DNA of 64,000 nucleotides from Cellvibrio sp. KY-YJ-3 (lineage in GTDB: Bacteria; Pseudomonadota; Gammaproteobacteria; Pseudomonadales; Cellvibrionaceae), in assembly GCF_008806955.1 (NCBI RefSeq), contig NZ_CP031727.1:2122001-2186000 (forward strand). Reading direction: 5' to 3'. Below are positions 55,261 through 64,000 of the stretch, piece by piece. The notes beneath the pieces were generated by a model that made no database searches, was not told the origin of the DNA, and saw nothing but the letters and a program-made list of their open reading frames with translations. Position 1 is the first letter of the stretch; each line of letters opens with the position of its first letter. The position numbers and the translations under genes are program-made.

Positions 55261-55953
55261 TTAGGCAGCTTTTTCACCGTCGGGCTTGTCGCTATTTAGC
55301 GCACTACCACGGCCAAGGTCAGTGGCAATTACATTCGTTTCCAAAGGAATTACCGGGACTTCCTGGGCGATCACATGGAACACCGGTTTTTGGTTGGTGG
55401 CCGGTAGATCCCACTTCCAGGTTTTCAGGTCAGTTTCAACCGGGATCATATCGATACAATCCACCGGGCAGGGCTCCACGCACAAGTCGCAGCCGGTGCA
55501 TTCATCGGCAATCACTGTGTGCATGTGTTTGGCGGCGCCGAGGATTGCATCCATTGGGCAGGCCTGAATACATTTGGTGCAACCTATACATTCGTCTTCG
55601 CGGATAAAAGCGACACGTTTCACGTCCAAATGTTCGCCGTGTTCCGAGTCCAGGGAGGGAGCCTCTACATCCAGCAAATCCGCCAAGGCATTAATAGTTG
55701 CCTGACCGCCGGGCGGACATTTGTTGATGGCTTCACCGTTAGCGATTGCCTGGGCGTAGGGGCGGCAGCCGGGGTGGCCGCATTGACCGCATTGAGTTTG
55801 CGGCAACAGCGCGTCGATCTGCTCGACGATGGGGTCGCCTTCCACTTTGAATTTGACTGCAGCAAAACCCAATACCGCGCCAAATAGCGCCGACAGGCCG
55901 CCGAGTGCAATCAGGGCGCTGAGGATAGGGTTCTGGAAAATAAATTCGATCAT
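55261..55953 (-). CDS. rsxB: Electron transport complex subunit RsxB/RnfB
   Basis: The 230-residue protein has an N-terminal membrane helix, a cluster-binding Cys region [13 protein letters not shown], and two ferredoxin [4Fe-4S] motifs, [12 protein letters not shown] and [12 protein letters not shown]. It passes electrons within the Rsx complex on the cytoplasmic side. It lies between rsxA (18 bases upstream) and rsxC. Confidence 0.96.
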   Translation of the reverse strand: MIEFIFQNPILSALIALGGLSALFGAVLGFAAVKFKVEGDPIVEQIDALLPQTQCGQCGHPGCRPYAQAIANGEAINKCPPGGQATINALADLLDVEAPSLDSEHGEHLDVKRVAFIREDECIGCTKCIQACPMDAILGAAKHMHTVIADECTGCDLCVEPCPVDCIDMIPVETDLKTWKWDLPATNQKPVFHVIAQEVPVIPLETNVIATDLGRGSALNSDKPDGEKAA

Positions 55954-55971
55954 GAATGCCAGACTCGTCAG

Positions 55972-56562
55972 TTATTGCAGGCTTACCAGCCCGCCAAAGC
56001 CCATAAAGGCCAGTGCCATCAAACCGGCAGTGATCATGCCAATCGCCGCGCCTTTAAAAGGCACCGGCACATCGGCCACCGCTAAACGCTCACGCATCGC
56101 GGAAAACAATACCAACACCATCGCAAAACCGAGGGCGCCGCCAAAACCATACATTGTGGATTCAAAAAAGCTGTGGGCTTTTTGCGTGTTCAGCAAGGCA
56201 ACACCGAGCACGGCGCAGTTCACAGTAATTAGCGGCAGAAACACGCCAAGTACGCGATAGAGCAGCGGGCTGGTCTTTTCCATAAACATTTTGACGAATT
56301 GCACCACCGCCGCGATTACCAAAATAAAGGCGATAGTGCGTAAATATTGCAGCTCCAGCGGCGCCAGCACCCAGGTGTCCACCAGATAGGTACAAATAGA
56401 AGCGAGGGTCATTACAAAGGTAGTTGCACCCGCCATGCCGATGGCGCTCTCCAATTTATTGGATACGCCCATAAACGGGCAGAGGCCGAGGAATTGCGCC
56501 AATACAAAGTTATTCACCAGCACGGTACTGAGCAAAATGATTGCTAATTCGCTGAAACTCAT
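55972..56562 (-). CDS. rsxA: Electron transport complex subunit RsxA/RnfA
   Basis: The 196-residue membrane subunit has six helices and is homologous to RsxE but inserted the opposite way. [18 protein letters not shown] near the N-terminus holds the conserved Cys, and [16 protein letters not shown] is typical. It starts the rsxABCDGE operon. A gap of 175 bases separates it from the metG stop. Confidence 0.96.
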   Translation of the reverse strand: MSFSELAIILLSTVLVNNFVLAQFLGLCPFMGVSNKLESAIGMAGATTFVMTLASICTYLVDTWVLAPLELQYLRTIAFILVIAAVVQFVKMFMEKTSPLLYRVLGVFLPLITVNCAVLGVALLNTQKAHSFFESTMYGFGGALGFAMVLVLFSAMRERLAVADVPVPFKGAAIGMITAGLMALAFMGFGGLVSLQ

Positions 56563-56704
56563 GATGTTTGTCCAATGAAGGAAAGCCGCTGAAGTGAATG
56601 CCCGGAGTCAAAGGGCTGCGTATTATCGGCAAGTAGAGAGGCATTCTCAATAAATAAAGCGCTAAAGGTTTAGCTTGTTTGTTTATATCCTTATGACGGG
56701 AGCT

Positions 56705-56727
56705 CCTCCCCTTTAAAAAAGGGGAGG
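56705..56727. repeat. Strong hairpin between metG and rsxA
   Basis: CCTCCCCTTT, loop AAA, AAAGGGGAGG: a 10-bp perfect stem just after the metG stop. On the minus strand no T-run follows, so it is not a typical intrinsic terminator. The flank GGTTGGGGGGA suggests a dispersed repeat. Confidence 0.6.
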
Positions 56728-56737
56728 TTGGGGGGAT

Positions 56738-58774
56738 TTACATAACCCGTTGGCCCGGCTTTGCGCCAGCATGCGGTTCCAGCAAATAAATTTCCTTATC
56801 ACCTGGGCCAGCGGCCAGCACCATGCCTTCGCTCATACCGAACTTCATTTTGCGCGGCTTGAGGTTGGCAACTACTACAGTTAGCTTGCCGACCAAGTCT
56901 TTCGGGTCGTAAGCGCTTTTGATGCCGGAGAACACGTTGCGGGTTTCGCCGCCCAAATCCAGAGTTAAACGCAACAGTTTGTCGGAACCCTCTACATGTT
57001 CAGCGTTGGCGATCAGGGCTATACGTAAATCCACCTTGGCAAAATCAGTAAAGTCGATTTCAGCGGCGATAGGTTCAACGTCTGAGGTTTTCTCTTCCGC
57101 TTTTGGCGCAGCAGTCGCCAAGGCTTCTTTACTGGAATCGATCATGGCATCTACCTTGTCTTTTTCAATGCGGGTGAGCAGTGGTTTGAACTCGTTGATC
57201 TTCTCACCGGCACGGAAACTGATCGGCGCATTCCAGCTCAGGGTTTCGCCCAAAAAGGCTTCAGCATCGGCGGTCAGCGCGGGTAATACCGGCTTCAAAT
57301 AAGTCAGTAAGGCACGGAACATATTGATACCCAGGGTACAAACCGCTTGGGTTCGCGCTTCGGCACCGGCCTGTTTGGCCAGCTTCCACGGTTCTTGGGT
57401 AGCGATATATTCGTTGGCGGCATCGGCCAACGCCATAATTTCGCGCATGGCTTTACTGTAGTCGCGAGTTTCGTAGTAATTGGCAATAGTCTCGCCGCCA
57501 TCCACAAATTTTTGCCACAAGTCAGCATCGGCAATCTCGTTGGTCAGCACGCCACCGGCGTTATTGATGAATTTGGCAGTGCGGCTGGCGATATTCACTA
57601 CCTTACCCACCAAATCCGAATTCACGCGCTGAATGAAATCTTCCAAATTCAGGTCGATATCATCAACATTGCTGGTGAGCTTGGCGGCGAAGTAGTAACG
57701 CAGGTATTCCGGATTCAAATGATCAAGGTAAGTGCGCGCATTGATAAAGGTGCCGCGCGACTTGCTCATCTTGGTGCCGTTCACGGTGAGGAATCCGTGC
57801 ACACAGATTTTGGTTGGCGTGCGTAAATTGGCGGAATGCAACATTGCAGGCCAGAACAGCGCGTGGAAATTCACTATGTCCTTGCCGATAAAGTGATACA
57901 CCTCTGCAGTGGAGTCTGGCTTCCAGTACTCATACCAATCTTCGCCTTTCTTATCGAGCAGGTTTTTCAAGCTGGCGATATAACCGATGGGCGCATCCAG
58001 CCATACATAAAAATACTTGCCGGGTTCACCGGGAATTTCAAAGCCGAAGTAGGGCGCATCGCGGGAGATATCCCAAGATTGCAAACCGGCGTCGAGCCAT
58101 TCGGCCATCTTGTTGGCCACTTCATCCTGCAAATGACCGGCGCGCGTCCAGCCCTTCAGGAAATCACTGAATTCAGGCAGGGTAAAAAAGAAGTGTTCGG
58201 AGTCTTTGGCAACAGGTGTTGCACCAGAAATCGCCGATTTGGGATTGATCAAATCCATTGGTGAATAAGTCGCGCCGCACTTCTCGCAGTTATCGCCATA
58301 TTGATCTTCGGTTTTACATTTCGGGCAGGTGCCTTTGATGTAACGGTCGGCGAGGAACAGCTGCTTTTCCGGATCGTAAGCTTGGGTAATGCTCTTGCTG
58401 GCGATATGGCCATTGGCCTTCAACCGGCCATAAATCATGTTCGAAAGTTCGTGGTTTTCAGTGCTGTGCGTTGAATGGTAATTATCAAAGGCGATATTAA
58501 ACGCAGCGAAATCCGCCTCATGCTCGGCTTTTACATTGGCGATTTGCTGCTCGGCCGAGTGACCCAACTGCTCGGCTTTGAGCATGATCGCTGTGCCGTG
58601 GGCATCGTCGGCGCATACGTAAGTGCAGTCCACACCGCGCAGTTTTTGGAAGCGCACCCAAATGTCGGTCTGGATATATTCCACCAAATGGCCGAGGTGA
58701 ATAGCACCATTGGCATAGGGCAGGGCGCTGGTAACTAAAATCTTACGAGCAGGATTGTTGGATGAGTGAGTCAT
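56738..58774 (-). CDS. metG: Methionyl-tRNA synthetase
   Basis: The 678-residue class I synthetase has the HIGH-type motif [10 protein letters not shown], the zinc knuckle [17 protein letters not shown], the KMSKS loop [11 protein letters not shown] and a C-terminal tRNA-binding (OB-fold) domain beginning [12 protein letters not shown]. This is the long dimeric form. It charges tRNA-Met in the cytoplasm. Its position just upstream of rsxABCDGE is conserved in pseudomonad relatives. Confidence 0.98.
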   Translation of the reverse strand: MTHSSNNPARKILVTSALPYANGAIHLGHLVEYIQTDIWVRFQKLRGVDCTYVCADDAHGTAIMLKAEQLGHSAEQQIANVKAEHEADFAAFNIAFDNYHSTHSTENHELSNMIYGRLKANGHIASKSITQAYDPEKQLFLADRYIKGTCPKCKTEDQYGDNCEKCGATYSPMDLINPKSAISGATPVAKDSEHFFFTLPEFSDFLKGWTRAGHLQDEVANKMAEWLDAGLQSWDISRDAPYFGFEIPGEPGKYFYVWLDAPIGYIASLKNLLDKKGEDWYEYWKPDSTAEVYHFIGKDIVNFHALFWPAMLHSANLRTPTKICVHGFLTVNGTKMSKSRGTFINARTYLDHLNPEYLRYYFAAKLTSNVDDIDLNLEDFIQRVNSDLVGKVVNIASRTAKFINNAGGVLTNEIADADLWQKFVDGGETIANYYETRDYSKAMREIMALADAANEYIATQEPWKLAKQAGAEARTQAVCTLGINMFRALLTYLKPVLPALTADAEAFLGETLSWNAPISFRAGEKINEFKPLLTRIEKDKVDAMIDSSKEALATAAPKAEEKTSDVEPIAAEIDFTDFAKVDLRIALIANAEHVEGSDKLLRLTLDLGGETRNVFSGIKSAYDPKDLVGKLTVVVANLKPRKMKFGMSEGMVLAAGPGDKEIYLLEPHAGAKPGQRVM

Positions 58775-58870
58775 GGATAAAAACCTGTCAACGCTGAAAT
58801 CTGGAGCTGGCAGCAGCCAGCCGAAAAAATGGGGCGCACTATAGCATTTTGTGCTGCAGCTGTGGCGCGA

Positions 58871-59383
58871 CTAATCCTGATCGTAGGGTTTGTATTCAAT
58901 CGCGGTGATGTAAAACAGCTCTTCCCCCTCTGGTTTTTTCAGCACAATTTCATCGTCCAGGCGCTTGCCGAGCATGGCTTTGGCGAGCGGTGAATCCATA
59001 CTGAGTTTTTGCCGCGCGACATCAAATTCGTCGGGGCCGACGATTTGGTAAGTTTTTTCATTGCCGTCTTCATCTTCCAGAGTCACCCAAGCGCCAAAAA
59101 AAACTTTGCTGTGGTCTTCGGGTAAACGATCAACCACCGTGAGTACTTCCATACGCTTGGATAAAAAACGCACGCGCGAATCAATTTCACGCAGGCGACG
59201 TTTACCGTAGATGTAATCGCCATTTTCACTCCGGTCGCCGTTTTTGGCGGCTTCGTGCACTACCTGGGTGACTTGGGGGCGTTCTATTTTCCATAGCTGG
59301 GTAACCTCATCTTTCATGCGTTTAAAACCGGCGGCGGTAATATAGGCTGAACCTTTTGCACTGGGTGGGCGCCAACGTCCCAT
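58871..59383 (-). CDS. greB: Transcription elongation factor GreB
   Basis: The 170-residue protein has the N-terminal coiled coil (ITAAGFKRMKDEVTQLWKIE) with the acidic tip NGDRSENGDYIYGKRRLREID and a C-terminal FKBP-like domain. The tip acids stimulate RNA cleavage by backtracked RNA polymerase. The KGSAYIT start and the RLREID segment point to GreB rather than GreA. It begins 16 bases after the S9 peptidase stop, so the two are probably co-transcribed. Confidence 0.96.
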   Translation of the reverse strand: MGRWRPPSAKGSAYITAAGFKRMKDEVTQLWKIERPQVTQVVHEAAKNGDRSENGDYIYGKRRLREIDSRVRFLSKRMEVLTVVDRLPEDHSKVFFGAWVTLEDEDGNEKTYQIVGPDEFDVARQKLSMDSPLAKAMLGKRLDDEIVLKKPEGEELFYITAIEYKPYDQD

Positions 59384-59399
59384 GACTTCTCTCCAACAA

Positions 59400-61313
59400 T
59401 CAATGGTTACTAAAAACAGTGTGATAAAACGCTAACTCTTCATTGAGTGCGCGTTGCATATTGTGCGCTTGGCGAAAGCCGTGACCCTCTTCTTCAAAGG
59501 TTACGTAGCGGGTCATTATGCCTTTTTCTTGTAGTGCAGCGACCATGGCTTCTGCTTGTGCCGGTGGTACGACTTTGTCTTGCAGCCCCTGCAAAAAAAT
59601 CACCGGGCAATTGAGTTGTTCTATGTGATAAATGGGTGAGCGGTCGCGATAAATCTTTTGTTGCGCGGGGTATTCACCCACCAGCGAATCCAAATAATGC
59701 GCCTCAAATTTATGGGTGTCGCGCGCGAGGGCTTCCAAATCGCCTATGCCGTATAAACTCGTACCGGCTTTAAACACATCGCCAAAAGTCAGGGCGGCGA
59801 GCACGGTATAACCGCCAGCGCTGGAGCCGCGAATGGCAACTTTATTTTTGTCGATGCGCTGCTGCGCCACCAAATAATCCACCCCGCTGCACACGTCGAT
59901 GACATCGGTGATGCCCCAATTATTTTTTAACCGGTCGCGATATGCTCTGCCGTAACCGGTGCTGCCGCGATAATTCACATCCAGCACCGCAAAACCGCGG
60001 CTGGTCCAAAATTGGATTTTTAAATTAAGCGAGGTCTCGGTGGCGCCGGTAGGGCCGCCATGACACATCACCAACAGCGGCGGTAAATTAGCTGGCGCAA
60101 TTTTATAGTCGGCATTGGTCGGAGCGTAAAAAAATCCGTGCGCAGTTTCGCCATCGCGCGTGGGAAAAGTAATTGCTTCGGCTTGGGAGAGGTAGCGACT
60201 GTCCAGTGCAAATTGAGTGTTATGTAGCGGCGCGCAAACACCTGAGTGATAGTGTCCTGATTCATAAAACCACAGCTGCGCCCCCTGGGTTACCGTTGCG
60301 CCGAGAAAATAAGCCTGGCCTTTGTTTTCACTGTCTCCATTATTCATGGCTTGGCAACACACAGCAGAAATATCGCGCAGGGGTTGTGCAATTTGCTGCA
60401 AGGTTTTTTGCGCGATATTAATAACGCCCAATTGCCACACGCCTTGCTGGCTAAAACAGCAAAAAATTTCACTCGCGGATAAAAAACCGTAAGTGCTCAT
60501 GCCAAACACCCATTGCGGTGTGGCGAATTCGGCATCGAGTGCACAAATGGCTTCGGCCTCTGCACCCGTCCAGCGATAAATATTCCACCAGTTGCTGCGA
60601 TCCGACACAAAAAATAATTCGCCGGCCGGTGACCATTGCGGCTGAAAAATAGATTCATTATTTCCGCCGGCAATTGCCACGCTCCTAATAATGTCACCCT
60701 GCGCATTTAATTGGGCGATAACACACTCCGTGTTATCCCAGGGCATATGGGGGTGAAACCAGCGCAAAAAACTGAGTTGCTCGCCGTTGGGTGACAAGCG
60801 CGGGTTGGAATAAAAATCGGCGCCGGAAACCAATACCTCAAGCTGCACATTATCCAGCGGGATAGCGATAATCTCACTGGTAGGATGCTGGTTATCACTG
60901 CTGCAATTCTCGCGTATTGCCAGCAGGCGGTTGCGTTTTGAGTCAATACAAAAATCGGCGTAGCGATAAGCGCCTTCCGGGGTCAGTGCACGGCTGGTTT
61001 GAGTGTGTAAATCGTAGGCGTAAATGCGTTGGTCGCTATCCAGCACATAAAAAATCACATCGGCGGTGGCCAGGTAGGGCGCGCCGCCGTATTCCTGAAT
61101 GCGGGTGCGAATGCTATGGGGGGCGGGCAGTAAATCACGGCGCTCGCCCTGTTTTTCACACACCAACACACTGCGGCCTTTTTCCTGCGGGCGGCTTTCC
61201 AGCCAGTAAAGTGTATCGCCCACCGCTTGCGGGTCGCTCAAGCGTATACCTTGACTGGTGAGCAAGTCGGCGGTGATAGGTGATGGCCAATGGCCGTAAC
61301 TGGGCTGGGTCAT
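59400..61313 (-). CDS. S9-family prolyl-oligopeptidase-like peptidase
   Basis: The 637-residue protein has an N-terminal beta-propeller (about 20-370) and a C-terminal alpha/beta-hydrolase domain. The catalytic triad is Ser498 in GSSAGG, Asp579 in GLQDKVVPP and His611 in EEGHGF. The oxyanion region is CHGGPTGATE. There is no signal peptide, so it is probably cytoplasmic and cuts short peptides, as an acylaminoacyl- or dipeptidyl-type peptidase. It is upstream of greB in the same direction. Confidence 0.93.
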   Translation of the reverse strand: MTQPSYGHWPSPITADLLTSQGIRLSDPQAVGDTLYWLESRPQEKGRSVLVCEKQGERRDLLPAPHSIRTRIQEYGGAPYLATADVIFYVLDSDQRIYAYDLHTQTSRALTPEGAYRYADFCIDSKRNRLLAIRENCSSDNQHPTSEIIAIPLDNVQLEVLVSGADFYSNPRLSPNGEQLSFLRWFHPHMPWDNTECVIAQLNAQGDIIRSVAIAGGNNESIFQPQWSPAGELFFVSDRSNWWNIYRWTGAEAEAICALDAEFATPQWVFGMSTYGFLSASEIFCCFSQQGVWQLGVINIAQKTLQQIAQPLRDISAVCCQAMNNGDSENKGQAYFLGATVTQGAQLWFYESGHYHSGVCAPLHNTQFALDSRYLSQAEAITFPTRDGETAHGFFYAPTNADYKIAPANLPPLLVMCHGGPTGATETSLNLKIQFWTSRGFAVLDVNYRGSTGYGRAYRDRLKNNWGITDVIDVCSGVDYLVAQQRIDKNKVAIRGSSAGGYTVLAALTFGDVFKAGTSLYGIGDLEALARDTHKFEAHYLDSLVGEYPAQQKIYRDRSPIYHIEQLNCPVIFLQGLQDKVVPPAQAEAMVAALQEKGIMTRYVTFEEEGHGFRQAHNMQRALNEELAFYHTVFSNH

Positions 61314-61484
61314 AACATCTGCAATCCATTTAATAACGGGCGTGGGAGTGGGGCATTTTGCCCGCCGGATGCCGGCAGGGGAAGGCAGACCTTTTATTTA
61401 CTTGAGGTGGATGGTATTTACCGGGCGTTGGGTTTTATTTATGTGACCGTTGGGCTTTAATGCGCGCATTAATCAGGTACTGCT

Positions 61485-62780
61485 ATGACTTCCTCTGCCC
61501 CTATTTTCTCGCCCGCAGCACTGCGCGCTTATTTGCCGGATAGCGGTAATAGCGCAGACGCGGTCTATTGGGTGGGTTTTAGCGGCGGGTTGGATTCTAC
61601 CGTGCTGCTGCATGCGCTAGTGCAATTACAGTTGCCGGTAACTATTCGCGCGCTGCATATCAACCACCAAATTTCGCCCCATGCCGATCAGTGGCAGGCT
61701 CGGTGCGCAGTAATTTGCGCGCAGTTGGGTATTGAATTTACGGCAGAAAAAGTCAGCGTTATCAACAGCGGTAAAGGTATAGAAGATGCCGCACGCGCAG
61801 CGCGCTACGCAGTATTTGAGAGCTATGCGGGCGCGGGGGATTTTCTGCTCACTGCCCATCACGCCAACGATCAAGCCGAGACATTACTGCTGCGCTTATT
61901 GCGCGGTACCGGCCCGCGTGGGCTGGCAGCAATGGCTGTACAGCGCCCCTTGGGCCAAGCGACGCTGGTACGACCACTGCTGAATTTTTCGCGCGCGCAA
62001 TTGGAAAGCTATGCCCGTGAACATCAGCTGCAGTGGGTGGAGGATGAAAGCAATCAGGATGATGCTTACGACCGCAACTTTCTGCGCAATCAGGTACTGC
62101 CGCTGCTGGCGATACGCTGGCCGGGATTTATGCGTAAATGGCAGCAGACTGCTGAGCTTTGTGCCGAACAGGAGTTGCTGTTAGAGGCTATTGCGCAAGA
62201 GGATTTGGCCGCTGCTGCGCCGCGCGCCGCGCGCATCGGGCAGAGTATTGATCTGGCTTTTTTGCGCGCGTGTGCGCCGGCGCGCCAGCAAAACCTGCTG
62301 CGCTATTGGCTGCGCAGCGACGGTTGCAGCACCCCTGAGCAAAATCATTGGCAGCAAATCCAGGCGCAGTTGTTACAGGGGCGAGAGGACGCCGAAGCCA
62401 ATGTGACTTGGGGCGATGTATCGCTGCGGGTCTTTCGCGCGCGTTTGTATTTGCTGCCCGTACCATTACCAGAAATGGCGCTGACATTGATCGAGACGAG
62501 TGACAATCAATCGCTCCGTTTGAAAATGGGTTTACCCAATCTGCATATTCGCACCCGGGTGGGCGGCGAGCGCTGCAAACCGGCCGGGCGCAACCACTCC
62601 CAAACCCTGAAAAAATTGTTGCAGGAATACAGTTTGGAACCCTGGCTGCGCGAGCAGTTGCCGCTGGTCTATAGCGGCGATGAACTGGTAGCGGTGGGGG
62701 ATTTATGGGTTTGTGATGGGGTTGTGGCAGGGTGTGATGAAGCCGGTTATCGATTGGTGTGGACGGGTGGTGCGGAATAG
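61485..62780 (+). CDS. tilS: tRNA(Ile)-lysidine synthase TilS
   Basis: The 431-residue protein has the PP-loop VGFSGGLDSTVLLHAL, the LHINHQISPHADQW and TAHHANDQAETLLLRLLRG segments, and a C-terminal TilS domain with RVGGERCKPAGRNHSQTLKKL. It attaches lysine to C34 of tRNA-Ile, changing its codon reading from AUG to AUA, an essential step. It is transcribed alone and ends at a strong terminator. Confidence 0.97.
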   Translation: MTSSAPIFSPAALRAYLPDSGNSADAVYWVGFSGGLDSTVLLHALVQLQLPVTIRALHINHQISPHADQWQARCAVICAQLGIEFTAEKVSVINSGKGIEDAARAARYAVFESYAGAGDFLLTAHHANDQAETLLLRLLRGTGPRGLAAMAVQRPLGQATLVRPLLNFSRAQLESYAREHQLQWVEDESNQDDAYDRNFLRNQVLPLLAIRWPGFMRKWQQTAELCAEQELLLEAIAQEDLAAAAPRAARIGQSIDLAFLRACAPARQQNLLRYWLRSDGCSTPEQNHWQQIQAQLLQGREDAEANVTWGDVSLRVFRARLYLLPVPLPEMALTLIETSDNQSLRLKMGLPNLHIRTRVGGERCKPAGRNHSQTLKKLLQEYSLEPWLREQLPLVYSGDELVAVGDLWVCDGVVAGCDEAGYRLVWTGGAE

Positions 62781-62827
62781 TCGCTCAATTCAAGTCATAC
62801 GAGTTGCCCTGCAGGCGCTTGACCAAT

Positions 62828-62857
62828 AAAAACGGGATGCATCAGCATCCCGTTTTT
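62828..62857. terminator. Bidirectional terminator after tilS
   Basis: AAAAACGGGATGC, loop ATCA, GCATCCCGTTTTT. Perfect 13-bp stem between convergent genes. Confidence 0.93.
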
Positions 62858-62876
62858 ACGAAGGGCAGTTAATTAC

Positions 62877-64000
62877 TTAGTAGAGATAGACTGCACCTGA
62901 GGCTTCGAGGTTGTTGTCGCTCTGATCCAGACCTGCACTGCTAGCGGCTGAACTGGTACTGGCGCCGCTGGAGGCAGCAACGGAGGTGTAGCCACGACCC
63001 GATTCGCGGTGCGCGCCAACCAACATATTTTTACCGTCGCCCGAGAGTTCAACATTCAACCCAAAGCGATCACTGGCATCAGGGTTGGATGCTTTTACAT
63101 AACTCTTTTGTGACCAAACGGTATTGTTGCGGGTGAATACAAACACGGCGCCGGCATCCGCTTTGCTGGTATCACCTTCGTCGCCATTAATACCGGTGGC
63201 GTAGCTGCTTTCACGGAATGAACCCACAGCCAGGATATTGCCGTCGTCAGACAGGCTTACACTATTACCAAATTGACCACCGCCGTTTATCTGGATGCTG
63301 TAAGTCACACTGGTAACGGCTACCAAACTGATACCAGTGTGTTTGGTTAGTGTTGAAGGTTTAACGATTGCTTCTTGCGACCAACTTTCGCCCGACTTGG
63401 CAAACACATAGGCTGCGCCGGTATTGGCAAATTCAATATCTTGTGCGACATCGCCATTAATAGTTGTTGCTTTGCTCGCATCACCAGGTGCACCGATCAC
63501 CAGGGTATTACCATCGCCAGAAACATCCACGCTGGTGCCAAAGGCAGTGTACATATAAGTGCTGGCAGGTTTTAAGTAGGCTTCCTGATTCCACAAGTCT
63601 GCTGTGCGCTTAAAGACATAAGCTGCACCGTTATCAATTACGCCGCGCACTTGGTAGCGACCCGCTTCTTCGCACTCGGCGTCAATCACATAGGCGCCTT
63701 CGTTGAAGTAATAGCAAGAGTTCTTGGATTGATCGCCATTAACACCGGTTGCATTACTATCTTCACTGATTGCGCCAACCACCATGGTATTGCCATCGGT
63801 AGACAGGGCAATGCTCACACCAAAGGCGTCGTTTTGTTCCGCATTGGATGCTTTAACATGGGACTCTTCCTTCCAGCCATTCTCGCCTAAACGGAAGGTA
63901 TAGATCGCACCTGAAGCTGAGCCACCGCGATAGCTGCTACCGGCGGAAGAGCTGCTTGAAGTAGTGCTGCTGCTTGAACTGCTGGTGCTGCTGGTAGATG
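62877..64000 (-). CDS. Secreted FG-GAP/beta-propeller protein, C-terminal part (start outside window)
   Basis: The frame is open on the minus strand through base 64000, so the gene begins beyond the window. About 374 codons are visible. A Ser/Thr-rich linker (STSSTSSSSS type) comes first, then four related propeller blades: FGVSIALSTDGNTMVVGA, FGTSVDVSGDGNTLVIGA, FGNSVSLSDDGNILAVGS and FGLNVELSGDGKNMLVGA. Each is separated by Gly/Asp-rich loops like those that bind calcium in FG-GAP repeats. The end YLY is short. It is probably a cell-surface or secreted adhesion or scaffold protein; ligand unknown. Confidence 0.85.
   Translation of the reverse strand, partial: STSSTSSSSSSTTSSSSSAGSSYRGGSASGAIYTFRLGENGWKEESHVKASNAEQNDAFGVSIALSTDGNTMVVGAISEDSNATGVNGDQSKNSCYYFNEGAYVIDAECEEAGRYQVRGVIDNGAAYVFKRTADLWNQEAYLKPASTYMYTAFGTSVDVSGDGNTLVIGAPGDASKATTINGDVAQDIEFANTGAAYVFAKSGESWSQEAIVKPSTLTKHTGISLVAVTSVTYSIQINGGGQFGNSVSLSDDGNILAVGSFRESSYATGINGDEGDTSKADAGAVFVFTRNNTVWSQKSYVKASNPDASDRFGLNVELSGDGKNMLVGAHRESGRGYTSVAASSGASTSSAASSAGLDQSDNNLEASGAVYLY

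Overview
The window looks like chromosomal DNA of a gammaproteobacterium close to Cellvibrio (Cellvibrionaceae). This is an inference. It rests on the gene order dapA-bamC-MBL hydrolase-purC and metG next to rsxABCDGE, on serine-rich linkers in secreted proteins, on a large multidomain chitinase-like enzyme, and on a BlaI/M56 peptidase/TonB cassette. Base composition and codon use look fairly even, except for an AT-richer broken gene beside an insertion sequence. No phage, plasmid or CRISPR signal is visible.

Layout. 1-12.3 kb: the 3' part of hrpB, an intradiol dioxygenase-like lipoprotein, a BaeSR-like two-component pair, grxD, a small coiled-coil membrane protein, corA, a small basic protein, queE-queC and a MASE1-PAS-GAF-GGDEF-EAL protein. 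12.5-17.8 kb: two identical tRNA-Lys genes, nadA, then dapA, bamC, a GTG-started MBL hydrolase and purC. 17.9-22.8 kb: a PilZ protein, an LRR lipoprotein, an OmpA-like lipoprotein and a blaI-like/M56-TonB/TonB operon preceded by three copies of an 18-bp dyad. 22.9-28.7 kb: rsmJ and a sugar cluster (MFS transporter, ROK repressor, GH32/GH68-like enzyme, ROK fructokinase). The transporter and repressor are read from a symmetric divergent promoter carrying a motif that recurs in the kinase promoter. 28.8-31 kb: hemN and a 2OG-Fe(II) oxygenase diverging from a perfect ANR/FNR box.

31.1-49.3 kb holds the most unusual content: two sets of circularly permuted ATP-grasp plus alpha-E proteins (one as two separate genes, one fused), two transglutaminase-like proteins, and Anbu, a proteasome-type peptidase. 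These families are known to co-occur, but their chemistry and substrates remain poorly defined. The two sets are separated by a GH19-type multidomain secreted enzyme, aqpZ, an outer-membrane protein and an IS3-family element that ends a truncated gene. 49.5-64 kb: an MscS channel, the complete rsxABCDGE operon, metG, greB, an S9 peptidase, tilS and the C-terminal part of a secreted FG-GAP-type beta-propeller protein that runs off the window.

How the parts fit together: the 31-49 kb genes look like a peptide ligation, cross-linking and proteolysis module. The 23.7-28.7 kb genes look like a self-regulated uptake and phosphorylation route for a fructose-containing sugar. The 19.8-22.8 kb operon looks like a membrane-signal-to-repressor system in which the usual BlaR1 sensor carries a TonB domain. 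These functional readings come from domains and context; no database search was possible.
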